Below are positions 42,769 to 52,019 of a DNA stretch of 64,000 bases, one piece after another. Below the pieces are notes generated by a model. The model was not told the DNA's origin. It ran no database searches and was given only the letters and a program-made list of their open reading frames with translations. The position numbers and the translations under genes are program-made. Origin of the DNA: Streptomyces sp. TSRI0281 (GTDB lineage Bacteria > Actinomycetota > Actinomycetes > Streptomycetales > Streptomycetaceae). The DNA lies in the NCBI RefSeq assembly GCF_001905125.1, contig NZ_LWLE01000006.1, positions 161,540 through 225,539 of the forward strand, written 5' to 3'. The stretch's first letter is position 1, and each line of letters opens with the position of its first letter.

Positions 42769-44463
42769 TCAGGCCGCCGGGGTTGCCGGGGCCGTCGGAG
42801 TCGCTTCGATCGTGAGCTCGATGACGACCGTGGCGCCGCCCTCGGTGGTGAGGCGCAGCTTGTACGTGCCCGTGGCGTCGTCGGCGTAGATCTTCGGGAG
42901 CTTGAGCAGGCCGTCGGCGCCGGTCCTCAGGTCCGCGAGGGTGCGGACCGTCTTGCCCTTCGCGTCCTTGAAGTACGGGCCCTTGCCGTTCTCGACGGGC
43001 TTCTCGTCGTCGGTGATCATCGTGGCGGTCACCGCGACCCCCGCGGCGACCGCGTTTTTGTACGTCGCCTTCACCTCGACGGCGTCCGCGAACTCGGCAC
43101 CGGGCGCGGCGACGAGCGCCTTCTCGCCGGTCCGGATGATCTTGTCCGCCTGGCGGGCGGTGACGCTCGCCGCGTAGGTGAGGGTGGTGCGCGGTTCGGT
43201 GGTGCCCGCGACGGCCGTCACCTTGAACCCGCCGGTCTTCTCGCCCGCCTTCAGTTCCGGTGCGGTGGCGGTGCCGTCGGCTCCGGTGGCCACCTTCACC
43301 GTGGTCTTCCCGCCCGCGAAGCGCGTGTCGGTGTCGCCGGTGACGGTGAAGGTGACGGAGACCTTGGCGAGCGGGGCGCCGAGGGTGTTCTTGGCCCGCA
43401 CCTTGATCCGCTCGGTGAACACGCCGCCCGCCGTGGCGCTCAGTGTGCCGGTGCCCGCGTTCTCCATGCTGCCGAACGTGTTGGACGGCGTCGGCTTGGG
43501 GGTCGGGGTCGTGGGCGGTTTGGGCGTCGGGGTGGTGCCACCGTCGCCCGGCTTGGACGGGCCCGGATTGGTGCTGGGGCCGGGGCCGGACGGGGACGGC
43601 TTCGGGGAGGGCGACGGGCTCGGCGAGGAGCCGGAACCGCTGCCGGGGCCGGTCGGGAGCGCACCGGTGCCGTCGGGGACCTCGTGGGTGCCGCGCTGGT
43701 AGTAGTCGAACCAGGAGCGCACCGTCCGCAGGTACTCCTGCGAGTGGTTGTAGCTCAGCACGGCACGGTCGAGGTCGGCCGCGACGGCCAGATCGCGGGT
43801 TCCGGCGCAGAGGTAGCGTCCGGCGGCGAGCGCCGCGTCGTAGATGTTGTTGGGGTCCTTGCGGCCGTCGGCGTTGGCGTCCTGGCCCCAGGTGGCCCAG
43901 GTGGAGGGGATGAACTGCATCGGGCCGACCGCGCGGTCGTGCGTGGCGTCGCCGTCGTACTCCCCGCCGTCGGTGTCCTTGATCAGCGCGAAGCCCTGGC
44001 CGTTGAGGGCCGGGCCGAGGATCGGGGAGAACGTGGTGCCGTTCGCGTCGACCCGGCCGCCACGCGCCTGACCGGACTCGACCTTGCCGATCGCCGCGAG
44101 GAGCTGCCAGGGCAGACGGCAGGCGGCGTCGGTGCCCGCGATGGTCTGCTCGGCCTCCTTGTACGCGGCCAGGATCGAGGCCGGAATGCCTGATTCCGCG
44201 CTGCCGGTGACCGGGAGATTGCTGGACGCTCCGGGCTTGTCGGGCGTGACGAGCGGCGGCAGATCCGTGTAGTACGGCGAGTTGCCGGTGGCCGCGCCGT
44301 CGCCGGACTCGGCACCGGCCGCCTGCTGGTCACCGCCCCCGGAGGTGTCGGCCAGTGATGCGGCGGGTGCTGCCTGCGAGGCCGAGAGCGCCGCGACGGC
44401 AGCTGCGGCCACCGCAGTGGTCGTGGCCCCCCTGCGCAGTCGGCGGCCGAATTGCGCTGCCAT
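42769..44463 (-). CDS. secreted lytic transglycosylase with Ig-like C-terminal domains
   Basis: 564 residues. N-terminal signal region (GATTTAVAAAAVAALSASQAAPA), then an SLT domain of the MltB/actinobacterial type with the catalytic glutamate in LLAAIGKVESGQARGG, the AVGPMQFIPSTWATWGQDA stretch and LSYNHSQEYLRTV. A Ser/Pro/Gly-rich linker (PSPSPSPKPSPSG, PTPKPPTTPTP) spans about 60 residues, and the C-terminal 230 residues form two immunoglobulin/invasin-like beta domains (KVSVTFTVTGDTDTRF; VAVTATMITDDEKPV). The enzyme cleaves peptidoglycan to anhydromuropeptides at the cell surface; the tail probably holds it in the wall. Confidence 0.9.
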   Translation of the reverse strand: MAAQFGRRLRRGATTTAVAAAAVAALSASQAAPAASLADTSGGGDQQAAGAESGDGAATGNSPYYTDLPPLVTPDKPGASSNLPVTGSAESGIPASILAAYKEAEQTIAGTDAACRLPWQLLAAIGKVESGQARGGRVDANGTTFSPILGPALNGQGFALIKDTDGGEYDGDATHDRAVGPMQFIPSTWATWGQDANADGRKDPNNIYDAALAAGRYLCAGTRDLAVAADLDRAVLSYNHSQEYLRTVRSWFDYYQRGTHEVPDGTGALPTGPGSGSGSSPSPSPSPKPSPSGPGPSTNPGPSKPGDGGTTPTPKPPTTPTPKPTPSNTFGSMENAGTGTLSATAGGVFTERIKVRAKNTLGAPLAKVSVTFTVTGDTDTRFAGGKTTVKVATGADGTATAPELKAGEKTGGFKVTAVAGTTEPRTTLTYAASVTARQADKIIRTGEKALVAAPGAEFADAVEVKATYKNAVAAGVAVTATMITDDEKPVENGKGPYFKDAKGKTVRTLADLRTGADGLLKLPKIYADDATGTYKLRLTTEGGATVVIELTIEATPTAPATPAA

Positions 44464-44579
44464 ACGTTCTGGTCCCTCCCCGTCGACGGCTGCTCGCGCT
44501 CCCCAGCGCGAGGACTCAGGCGACCCTACGACAACTTGTGCCGCCCGAACACCGGGCGTTGACCGGTTCTTACTGTTTT

Positions 44580-44599
44580 CTCACGTTCATGAACGTGAG
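44580..44599. promoter_or_regulatory. 20-bp perfect palindrome in a divergent promoter region
   Basis: CTCACGTTCATGAACGTGAG is its own reverse complement. It lies midway between the divergent transglycosylase and DUF4184 genes, 20 bases after a TTGACC (44559-44564). The length and perfection suggest an operator for a dimeric regulator. Confidence 0.65.
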
Positions 44600-44648
44600 A
44601 CGTACGGGGCCCCGGGCGGCCACGAAGCGCTCACGCATACTGACCGAC

Positions 44649-45587
44649 ATGCCGTTCACGCTCAGTCATGCCGCCGCCGTACTCCCGGGAATCCGGCGCA
44701 ACGGGACCGGCCGCGGCCCCCTGTTCGCCTCCGCGCTCGTCGCCGGTTCGTTCGCGCCCGACATCACCTACTTCGCGGATTCGGTGATCCCCGGAGCGAT
44801 GGAGTTCGGCGACGTGACACATGCCCTCTGGGGTGTGTTCACCGTGGATGTACTGATCACGGCGATCCTGGTGGCCGTGTGGCTGCTGCTGCGCGAACCG
44901 CTGGTGGCGCTGTTGCCCGCCGCCCAGCAGGGGCGCGTACACGCCCTCGTCAGCGGGCGGCGGCGCGACCGCGCGTCCCTCGGGCCGCTGGACGGGGCGT
45001 GGTTCGTCCTCTCCGCGGCGATCGGCGCGAGCAGCCATGTCGTATGGGACGCGTTCACCCACCACAGCCGGTGGGGGACGGAACTGCTGCCGGTGCTCAC
45101 CCGGAGCGTCGGCGGCCACCCGGTGTTCCAGGTGGTGCAGTACGGCAGTTCGGCGGTGGCCCTCACGGTGCTCGCCTGGTTCACCGTCACCGCGCTGCGC
45201 CGGACCGGGCCTGCCCCGGTGCCACCGTCCGTCCCGGTGCTCGACCGGCGGGAGCGTTGGTTCGCGGGAGGTCTGCTGGCACTCTGCGTGCTCCTCGGCG
45301 TCCTCCACCGGTGCGCCCGCTGGTACGCCTACTTCGGGCACATCGCGACCCCGCTCGACATCATCCCCACCGCGTGCTTCGGCGCCGGGGCCGGACTGGC
45401 CGTCGGGCTGGTGCTGTACGGGGCGGGGATACGGCTGCGCATGCGCGGCACCGGCGGCCGGCCCCCGGCGAACCGGGCCGTGCCCGCATTGGACCCCACC
45501 GCCACACACCCGCCCGGAGAATCCGCGGAACGCTCCCGTCCGGGACCGCGCCGAAACCAGCGGCAGGTCCGGCGGCCGGACCGCTGA
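44649..45587 (+). CDS. DUF4184 family membrane protein
   Basis: 312 residues; MPFTLSHAAAVLP at the start is the family hallmark (a histidine-containing motif like that of membrane hydrolases). Additional conserved histidines occur in FGDVTHALWGVF and SSHVVWDAFTHHSRWG, inside or beside transmembrane helices. Five to six helices are visible, then a basic disordered tail. By analogy with the YdjM/metal-dependent membrane hydrolase group, the His/Asp positions could bind a metal. The activity is unknown. It is divergent from the transglycosylase gene. Confidence 0.85.
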   Translation: MPFTLSHAAAVLPGIRRNGTGRGPLFASALVAGSFAPDITYFADSVIPGAMEFGDVTHALWGVFTVDVLITAILVAVWLLLREPLVALLPAAQQGRVHALVSGRRRDRASLGPLDGAWFVLSAAIGASSHVVWDAFTHHSRWGTELLPVLTRSVGGHPVFQVVQYGSSAVALTVLAWFTVTALRRTGPAPVPPSVPVLDRRERWFAGGLLALCVLLGVLHRCARWYAYFGHIATPLDIIPTACFGAGAGLAVGLVLYGAGIRLRMRGTGGRPPANRAVPALDPTATHPPGESAERSRPGPRRNQRQVRRPDR

Positions 45588-45608
45588 CTAAACCAGCGGC
45601 TGAAGCGA

Positions 45609-45657
45609 CGATCCGTCGGGGCGGACCCGCTGTGCGCGGGTCCGCCCCGACGGATCG
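45609..45657. terminator. strong bidirectional terminator between DUF4184 gene and polA
   Basis: A perfect 22-bp stem (45609-45630 with 45636-45657; arm begins CGATCCGTCGGGGCGG) with a 5-base loop TGTGC lies between convergent genes. Confidence 0.9.
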
Positions 45658-45699
45658 GAGCTCGACGGGTCGGAGCTGGACAGATCCGTACGCGGCGGA

Positions 45700-48411
45700 T
45701 CAGTGTGCGGCGGACTCCCAGTCCGTGCCCACGCCGACCGAGACGTCCAGCGGCGCACGCAGCTCCACCGCCGTCGACATCTCATGGCGAAGGATCTCCT
45801 CCACCCGCTTGCGCTCACCCTTCGCGATCTCCAGGACGATTTCGTCATGGACCTGGAGCAGCATCCGTGACGTCAGCCGCGCCTCGGTCAGCGCCCGGTC
45901 CACCTTCAGCATCGCGACCTTCACGATGTCGGCGGCCGTCCCCTGGATCGGGGCGTTCAACGCCATCCGCTCGGCCGTCTCACGGCGCTGGCGGTTGTCG
46001 CTGTTGAGATCGGGGAGGTAGCGGCGGCGGCCGAAGACCGTCTCCGTGTAACCCGTGGCCCTGGCCTCCTCCACCACACGGTGCAGATAGTCGCGCACCC
46101 CGCCGAACCGCTCGAAGTAGGTGTCCATCAGGCCACGGGCCTCACCGGCCTCGATGTTCAGCTGCTGGGAGAGGCCGAACGCGGACAGCCCGTACGCCAG
46201 CCCGTAGGACATCGCCTTGATCTTGCGCCGCATCTCCGGGTCGACCGCCGACTTGTCGACGCCGAACACCTGCGAGGCGACCGTCGTGTGCAGGTCCTCC
46301 CCCGACGTGAACGCCTCGATCAGCCCGGCGTCCTCCGAGAGATGGGCCATCACCCGCAGCTCGATCTGGCTGTAGTCCGCCGTCATCAGCGACTCGAAGC
46401 CCTCACCGACGACGAAGCCCCGGCGGATCGCCCGCCCCTCGTCCGTACGGACCGGGATGTTCTGCAGGTTCGGATCGGTCGACGAGAGCCGGCCGGTCGC
46501 CGCCACCGTCTGATTGAACGTGGTGTGGATACGGCCGTCCGCCGCGATCGTCTTGACCAGACCCTCGACAGTGACCCGCAGCTTCGCCTGCTCACGGTGG
46601 CGCAGCATGATGACCGGCAGCTCGTGCTCCGTCTGCCCGGCGAGCCAGGCCAGCGCGTCCGCGTCCGTCGTGTAACCCGTCTTCGTCTTCTTCGTCTTCG
46701 GCAGGCCCAGCTCGCCGAAGAGAACCTCCTGGAGCTGCTTGGGCGAACCGAGGTTGAACTCACGGCCCACCGCCGCGTGCGCCTCCTTCACCGCCTGCTG
46801 CACCGCACCGGCGAACTGCTGCTCCATGCCCTCCAGATGGGCCCGGTCCGCGGCGATACCGTGCCGCTCCAGACGGGCCAGCAGGATCGACGTGGGCAGC
46901 TCCATGTCATGCAGCAGCCCGGCCGCCCCGACTTCCTTCAGCCGCGTCGTGAACGCGTCACCGAGATCCAGGACCGCACGCGCCTGCGCCATCAGCGCGT
47001 CGGCCTCCGCCCGGTCGTCGGCACCGAACGCCAGCTGCCCGTCGGCCGCGGCGGCCGGGGCCAGCTCCCGGCCGAGATACTCCACGGCCAGCGCGTCCAG
47101 AGCGAAGGACCGGCGGCCGGGCTTCACCAGATAGGCGGCCAGCGCCGTGTCCATCGTGACGCCCTCGACCTGCCAGCCGTGCTCGGGAAAGACCCGCATG
47201 ACGCTCTTCGCGTTGTGCATGACCTTCGGCTGCGCCGCATCCGCGATCCACGCCGCGAACGCCTGCTCATCGGCCTCGTCGAGCTGCGCCGGATCCAGCC
47301 AGGCGGCGGCGCCGTCGGCGGCCGCGAGCGCGACCTCCGTCACCGCGCCGCTGCCCAGCGCCCAGGTATCGGCGGTGGCGACACCGAGCGGCTGCCCACC
47401 ATGGGCCGCCAGCCACGGGGCGACCTCACCCGCACCCAGCACCACACCGTCCAGCTCGATACCGGCCGCCGGAGCCGGTCCCTCGTCCTCGGCCGCACCC
47501 GGGTCGACGGCCAGCAGCCGCTCCCGCAGACTCGGGTTACGGATCTCCAGAACATCCAGCACCCCGGTGACCGCCGTGCGGTCGTACGGCGCACGCTCCA
47601 GATCCGCCGGGACCTTCGGCAGCTCCACATCGCGGACCATCTCGGTCAGCCTGCGGTTCAGCCGCACCGCGTCCAGGTGATCCCGGAAATTCTGCCCGGC
47701 CTTGCCCTTCACCTCGTCCGCACGCTCCACCAGCTCCGCGAACGAACCGAACTGGTTGATCCACTTCGCGGCCGTCTTCTCACCGACCCCCGGGATCCCC
47801 GGCAGATTGTCCGACGGGTCGCCGCGCAGCGCCGCGAAGTCCGGATACTGCTGCGGCGTCAGCCCGTACTTCTCCTCGACCTTCTCCGGGGTGAACCGCG
47901 TCAGCTCGGAGACACCCTTCGTCGGATACAGCACGGTCACGTTGTCCGTGATCAGCTGGAACGAGTCACGGTCACCGGTGACGATCAGCACTTCGAAGCC
48001 CGCCGCCTCCGCCTGCGTGGCAAGCGTCGCGATGACGTCGTCCGCCTCGAAACCGTCGACCGCGAACCGGTCCGCGTGCATCGCGTCGAGCAGCTCACCG
48101 ATCAGCTCGACCTGCCCCTTGAACTCATCGGGGGTCTTGGAACGATTCGCCTTGTACTCGGGAAACTCCTGCGAACGCCACGTCTTGCGGGACACGTCGA
48201 AAGCCACCGCGAAGTGCGTGGGCGCCTCATCACGCAGCGTGTTCGCCAGCATCGACGCGAAGCCGTACACAGCATTCGTCGGCTGCCCCGCCCCCGTCGT
48301 GAAATTCTCCGCAGGCAGCGCAAAGAACGCCCGGTACGCCAGGGAGTGCCCGTCCATCAGGAGCAGGCGCGGTCGGTTGTCTGCCGTCTTCTTCGATGCC
48401 GTCTCAGCCAC
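45700..48411 (-). CDS. polA: DNA polymerase I
   Basis: 903 residues. The 5'-3' exonuclease domain covers residues 1-300 (LLLMDGHSLAYRAFFALP, GFEADDVIATLA, TGDRDSFQL, GDPSDNLPGIPGVGEKTA). The middle 3'-5' exonuclease-like domain lacks the usual DxE and other acidic metal ligands (only MDTALAAYLVKPGRRSFALDAL remains), so proofreading is probably absent, as known for actinobacterial PolI. The polymerase domain has TADYSQIELRVMAHLS (motif A), RRKIKAMSYGLAYG (O-helix region) and LQVHDEIVLE (motif C). The GTG at 48411 gives the family N-terminus; in-frame 48468 does not. It fills gaps in repair and removes RNA primers. Confidence 0.97.
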   Translation of the reverse strand: MAETASKKTADNRPRLLLMDGHSLAYRAFFALPAENFTTGAGQPTNAVYGFASMLANTLRDEAPTHFAVAFDVSRKTWRSQEFPEYKANRSKTPDEFKGQVELIGELLDAMHADRFAVDGFEADDVIATLATQAEAAGFEVLIVTGDRDSFQLITDNVTVLYPTKGVSELTRFTPEKVEEKYGLTPQQYPDFAALRGDPSDNLPGIPGVGEKTAAKWINQFGSFAELVERADEVKGKAGQNFRDHLDAVRLNRRLTEMVRDVELPKVPADLERAPYDRTAVTGVLDVLEIRNPSLRERLLAVDPGAAEDEGPAPAAGIELDGVVLGAGEVAPWLAAHGGQPLGVATADTWALGSGAVTEVALAAADGAAAWLDPAQLDEADEQAFAAWIADAAQPKVMHNAKSVMRVFPEHGWQVEGVTMDTALAAYLVKPGRRSFALDALAVEYLGRELAPAAAADGQLAFGADDRAEADALMAQARAVLDLGDAFTTRLKEVGAAGLLHDMELPTSILLARLERHGIAADRAHLEGMEQQFAGAVQQAVKEAHAAVGREFNLGSPKQLQEVLFGELGLPKTKKTKTGYTTDADALAWLAGQTEHELPVIMLRHREQAKLRVTVEGLVKTIAADGRIHTTFNQTVAATGRLSSTDPNLQNIPVRTDEGRAIRRGFVVGEGFESLMTADYSQIELRVMAHLSEDAGLIEAFTSGEDLHTTVASQVFGVDKSAVDPEMRRKIKAMSYGLAYGLSAFGLSQQLNIEAGEARGLMDTYFERFGGVRDYLHRVVEEARATGYTETVFGRRRYLPDLNSDNRQRRETAERMALNAPIQGTAADIVKVAMLKVDRALTEARLTSRMLLQVHDEIVLEIAKGERKRVEEILRHEMSTAVELRAPLDVSVGVGTDWESAAH

Positions 48412-48562
48412 GCCCCCGATCCTGCCACGGCCCACTGACATTCCGGACCGGCCACGGCCCCGCGCCACCGCCCCCGCACATCACCTCCGTGTCCGGGCAG
48501 GCGCCCTGTCGGTGGCACGTGACAGGATCGAGAGGAGGAAAAAGCGCTCGAAGAGGAGCACC

Positions 48563-50836
48563 ATGGCCACCAAGCCCCCGACCGGTGACCCGGTCCAGGA
48601 CGCCCCGCAGGTAGCGGAGGCCCAGCACGCCGCCGCCGGGCTGCCCGCCATCGCCCACACCCTGCGCGTCGCCCAGCAGCAGATGGGAGTGCGGCGCACC
48701 GCGCAGACACTCCTCAAGGTCAACCAGAAGGACGGCTTCGACTGCCCCGGCTGCGCCTGGCCCGAGGGCGACAAGCGGCACACCGCCGAATTCTGCGAGA
48801 ACGGGGCGAAGGCCGTCGCCGAAGAAGCGACCCTGCGCCGCGTCACCCCCGACTTCTTCGCCGCGCACCCGGTCTCCGACCTGGCCGCCCGCAGCGGATA
48901 CTGGCTCGGCCAGCAGGGCCGTATCACCCAGCCCATGTATCTGCCCGAGGGCGCCGACCGGTACGAGGCCGTCACCTGGGAACGCGCCTTCGCGATCATC
49001 GCCGAGGAGCTCCGGGCACTCGCCTCCCCCGACGAGGCCCTCTTCTACACCTCCGGCCGCACCAGCAACGAGGCCGCGTTCCTCCTCCAGCTCTTCGCCC
49101 GCGAATTCGGCACCAACAACCTGCCGGACTGCTCCAACATGTGCCACGAATCCTCCGGGTCCGCACTCACGGAGACCATCGGCGTCGGCAAGGGCAGCGT
49201 CTCCCTGGAAGACCTCCACCAGGCGGACCTGATCCTCGTCGCCGGACAGAACCCCGGCACCAACCACCCCCGGATGCTCTCCGCCCTGGAGAAGGCCAAA
49301 TCCGCCGGAGCGAAGATCATTTCGGTGAATCCGCTGCCGGAAGCCGGGATGGAGCGGTTCAAGAACCCTCAGACCCCCACCGGCATGATCAAGGGCGTCG
49401 CTCTCAACGACCTCTTCCTCCAGATCCGCATCGGCGGCGACCAGGCCCTCTTCCGCCTCCTCAACAAAATGATCCTGGACACCGAAGGCGCCGTCGACAC
49501 CGCCTTCGTCGCCGAACACACCCACGGATACGAAGAGTTCGCCGAGACCGCCCGCGCCGCCGACTGGGACGACACCCTCACCGCCACCGGTCTCGACCGC
49601 GGCGCCATCGAGCAGGCCCTCGCCATGGTCCTCGCCTCGAAACGCACCATCGTCTGCTGGGCCATGGGCCTCACCCAGCACAAACACTCCGTGCCCACCA
49701 TCCGCGAAGTCGTCAACTTCCTCCTGCTCCGCGGGAACATCGGCCGCCCCGGCGCCGGAGTCTGCCCCGTCCGCGGCCACTCCAACGTCCAGGGCGACCG
49801 CACCATGGGCATCTTCGAACGGCCCGCACCCGCCTTCCTCGACGCCCTCGACAAGGAATTCGGGATCACCTCCCCGCGCCACCACGGCTATGACGTCGTC
49901 AGGTCCATCCAGGCCCTGCGCGACGGAGAAGCGAAAGTCTTCTTCGCGATGGGCGGCAACTTCGTCGCCGCGACGCCCGACACCACCGTCACCGAAGCCG
50001 CCATGCGCCGCGCCCGCCTCACCGTCCAGGTGTCGACCAAGCTCAACCGCTCGCACGCGGTCACCGGCACCCGCGCCCTGATCCTGCCCACCCTGGGCCG
50101 CACCGACAAGGACATCCAGGCAGCCGGCAAACAGTTCGTCACGGTCGAGGACTCCATGGGCAAGGTCCACTCCTCCCGCGGCAACCTCACCCCCGCGAGC
50201 CCCCATCTGCTCTCCGAGCCGGCCATCGTCGCCCGCCTCGCCCGCGCCGTCCTCGGCCCCGCCTCCCGCACCGACTGGGAAGCGTTCGAAAAGGACTACG
50301 CCACCATCCGCGACCGCATCTCCCGCGTCGTCCCCGGCTTCGACGACTTCAACACCCGCGTCGCCCACCCCGGCGGCTTCACGCTCCCGCACGCCCCCCG
50401 CGACGAACGCCGCTTCCCCACCGCCACCGGCAAGGCCAACTTCACCGCGGCACCCGTCGAGTACCCCGAACTCCCCGAAGGCAGACTGCTGTTGCAGACC
50501 CTGCGCTCCCACGACCAGTACAACACCACGATCTACGGCCTCGACGACCGCTACCGCGGCATCAAGGGCGGCCGCCGCATCGTCATGGTCAACCCCGACG
50601 ACGCCCACACCCTCGGCCTCCCCGACGGCGCCTACACCGACCTCGTCAGCGAGTGGAAGGACGGCGCCGAACGCCGAGCGGCGGGCTTCCGCGTCGTGCA
50701 CTACCCCACCGCACGCGGCTGCGCCGCCGCCTACTACCCCGAGACCAATGTGCTCGTCCCCCTCGGCTCCACCGCCGACACCAGCAACACCCCGGCCAGC
50801 AAATCCGTCGTCGTGCGGTTCGAGAACACCCACTGA
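48563..50836 (+). CDS. FdhF/YdeP-type molybdopterin oxidoreductase
   Basis: 757 residues of the formate-dehydrogenase-alpha-like YdeP family. The N-terminal region has cysteines in GFDCPGCAWPEG and AEFCENG, fewer than a classic 4Fe-4S motif, then the molybdopterin domains (SGRTSNEAAFLLQLFARE, CHESSGSALTETIGVG, GQNPGTNHPRML, GRPGAGVCPVRGHSNVQGDRT) and the C-terminal Mo-pterin dinucleotide-binding domain (LLLQTLRSHDQYNTTIYG). The residue at the Sec/Cys position is not obvious, as in YdeP. Physiological substrate is unknown. The ATG at 48563 has GAAGAGGAG 5 bases upstream. Confidence 0.9.
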   Translation: MATKPPTGDPVQDAPQVAEAQHAAAGLPAIAHTLRVAQQQMGVRRTAQTLLKVNQKDGFDCPGCAWPEGDKRHTAEFCENGAKAVAEEATLRRVTPDFFAAHPVSDLAARSGYWLGQQGRITQPMYLPEGADRYEAVTWERAFAIIAEELRALASPDEALFYTSGRTSNEAAFLLQLFAREFGTNNLPDCSNMCHESSGSALTETIGVGKGSVSLEDLHQADLILVAGQNPGTNHPRMLSALEKAKSAGAKIISVNPLPEAGMERFKNPQTPTGMIKGVALNDLFLQIRIGGDQALFRLLNKMILDTEGAVDTAFVAEHTHGYEEFAETARAADWDDTLTATGLDRGAIEQALAMVLASKRTIVCWAMGLTQHKHSVPTIREVVNFLLLRGNIGRPGAGVCPVRGHSNVQGDRTMGIFERPAPAFLDALDKEFGITSPRHHGYDVVRSIQALRDGEAKVFFAMGGNFVAATPDTTVTEAAMRRARLTVQVSTKLNRSHAVTGTRALILPTLGRTDKDIQAAGKQFVTVEDSMGKVHSSRGNLTPASPHLLSEPAIVARLARAVLGPASRTDWEAFEKDYATIRDRISRVVPGFDDFNTRVAHPGGFTLPHAPRDERRFPTATGKANFTAAPVEYPELPEGRLLLQTLRSHDQYNTTIYGLDDRYRGIKGGRRIVMVNPDDAHTLGLPDGAYTDLVSEWKDGAERRAAGFRVVHYPTARGCAAAYYPETNVLVPLGSTADTSNTPASKSVVVRFENTH

Positions 50837-50933
50837 CAAGCACACGCCCCACCCCCCTAAGCGTTCGCTCAGCCGTCTGATAAGAACAGTGCACACAGCA
50901 ACGAACCAGCACAGACGATCGGAGCCGGACCCC

Positions 50934-51404
50934 ATGGGCGAGCAGACCACCCCGAAGTTCCCCCAGGAAGTCATCGACGAGTACGCGGCACTCGGCGTCG
51001 ACCTCCCCGCACTGTTCTCCGCCGGACACCTCGGCGAGCGCATGGGCGTGACGATCACCGAAGCCTCCGCCGACCGCGTCGTCGGCACCATGCCCGTCGA
51101 AGGCAACACCCAGCCCTACGGACTCCTCCACGGCGGCGCCTCCGCCGTCCTCGCCGAAACCCTCGGCTCCATCGGCACGATGCTCCACGGCGGCGCCACC
51201 AAGCTCGCCGTCGGCGTCGACCTCAACTGCACCCACCACCGCGGCGTTCGCGGCGGCCTCGTGACCGGCGTCGCCACCCCCGTACACCGCGGCCGCTCCA
51301 CCGCCACGTACGAGATCGTCATCACCGACGAAAAGGACAAGCGGGTCTGCACCGCCCGCCTCACCTGCCTCCTGCGCGACAACCCCCAGCCCACCGCCGG
51401 CTGA
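50934..51404 (+). CDS. PaaI-type hotdog-fold thioesterase
   Basis: 156 residues: a single hotdog domain with the PaaI/4HBT signature PYGLLHGGASAVLAETLGS (catalytic region) and GVDLNCTHHRGVRGG. It hydrolyses acyl- or aryl-CoA thioesters. The ATG start follows GGAG 9 bases upstream. It begins 97 bases after the oxidoreductase gene on the same strand; CoA turnover is the likely theme but no pathway partner is evident. Confidence 0.9.
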   Translation: MGEQTTPKFPQEVIDEYAALGVDLPALFSAGHLGERMGVTITEASADRVVGTMPVEGNTQPYGLLHGGASAVLAETLGSIGTMLHGGATKLAVGVDLNCTHHRGVRGGLVTGVATPVHRGRSTATYEIVITDEKDKRVCTARLTCLLRDNPQPTAG

Positions 51405-51439
51405 TCCCACCCACCACCGAACGCTCCCAGCACACACCA

Positions 51440-51480
51440 CTGCCCGGCCGGAACGCACCAGCGCATTTCCGGCCGGGCAG
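51440..51480 (+). terminator. terminator after the thioesterase gene
   Basis: A perfect 14-bp stem CTGCCCGGCCGGAA/TTCCGGCCGGGCAG (51440-51453 with 51467-51480) with a 13-base loop. The remaining 540 bases to the liv operon (51481-52019) hold no credible gene; a TAGAGT (51896-51901) is a possible -10 and GTTGAC/GTCAAC arms occur near 51508-51529. Confidence 0.8.
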
Positions 51481-52019
51481 ACCCATATCCCCACCCGATC
51501 AAAGGCGTTGACGAACACACTCGGTCAACACCCTTGACCACAAGGGCCGTTCCATGAGCCACTCAGCAGCCCCGCTTGCCGACGCACCCCCGACACCCCA
51601 CGATCAATGTCACGCTGCGTAACATTCAGGCAATGCGAAAACAGGCCGCTCCACCGGCCCGAAAGACACGGGGCCATCTCGCCACGCCCCCCTCCACCGC
51701 CACCCCCCGCGCCGTGCGACAGCACCATGATCGGCTCAAGCCCCTTAGCAGAGCTGCGCGTTCTCAGGATGCGGTCACTTCGCCGTTCAGTGAAAAAACG
51801 GCACATGTCAGCACAGCCACCTCAAGCCTTCCTCAAGGGCATAACAAGAGAGTCACATCCTGACTCGACCCATCCCGGACCCCCACACCTGCGCCTAGAG
51901 TCACCGCCAGTCACCGCGCCGCCGGGCGCGTCCGCTGCACGACTCTGTCCCACAGCACGCCCCGGCGATCGAGGACGGCACCTCAAGCAGAGGAGGCCGC
52001 GCCAGGGAAAGGACCTTTC

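Noticed and set aside
44464..44523. c-di-AMP (ydaO) riboswitch before the lytic transglycosylase
   Set aside because: Such riboswitches precede many streptomycete wall hydrolase genes and GGGTCGCCTGAGTCC ... GGGGAGGGACCA is suggestive, but the leader is too short and lacks the full set of conserved blocks.
46081..48438. Long + strand open frame
   Set aside because: Antisense of polA; composition typical of a shadow frame.
48404..51109. 901-codon minus-strand open frame
   Set aside because: Antisense of the FdhF-type and thioesterase genes; Gly/Val/Asp-rich with no motif.
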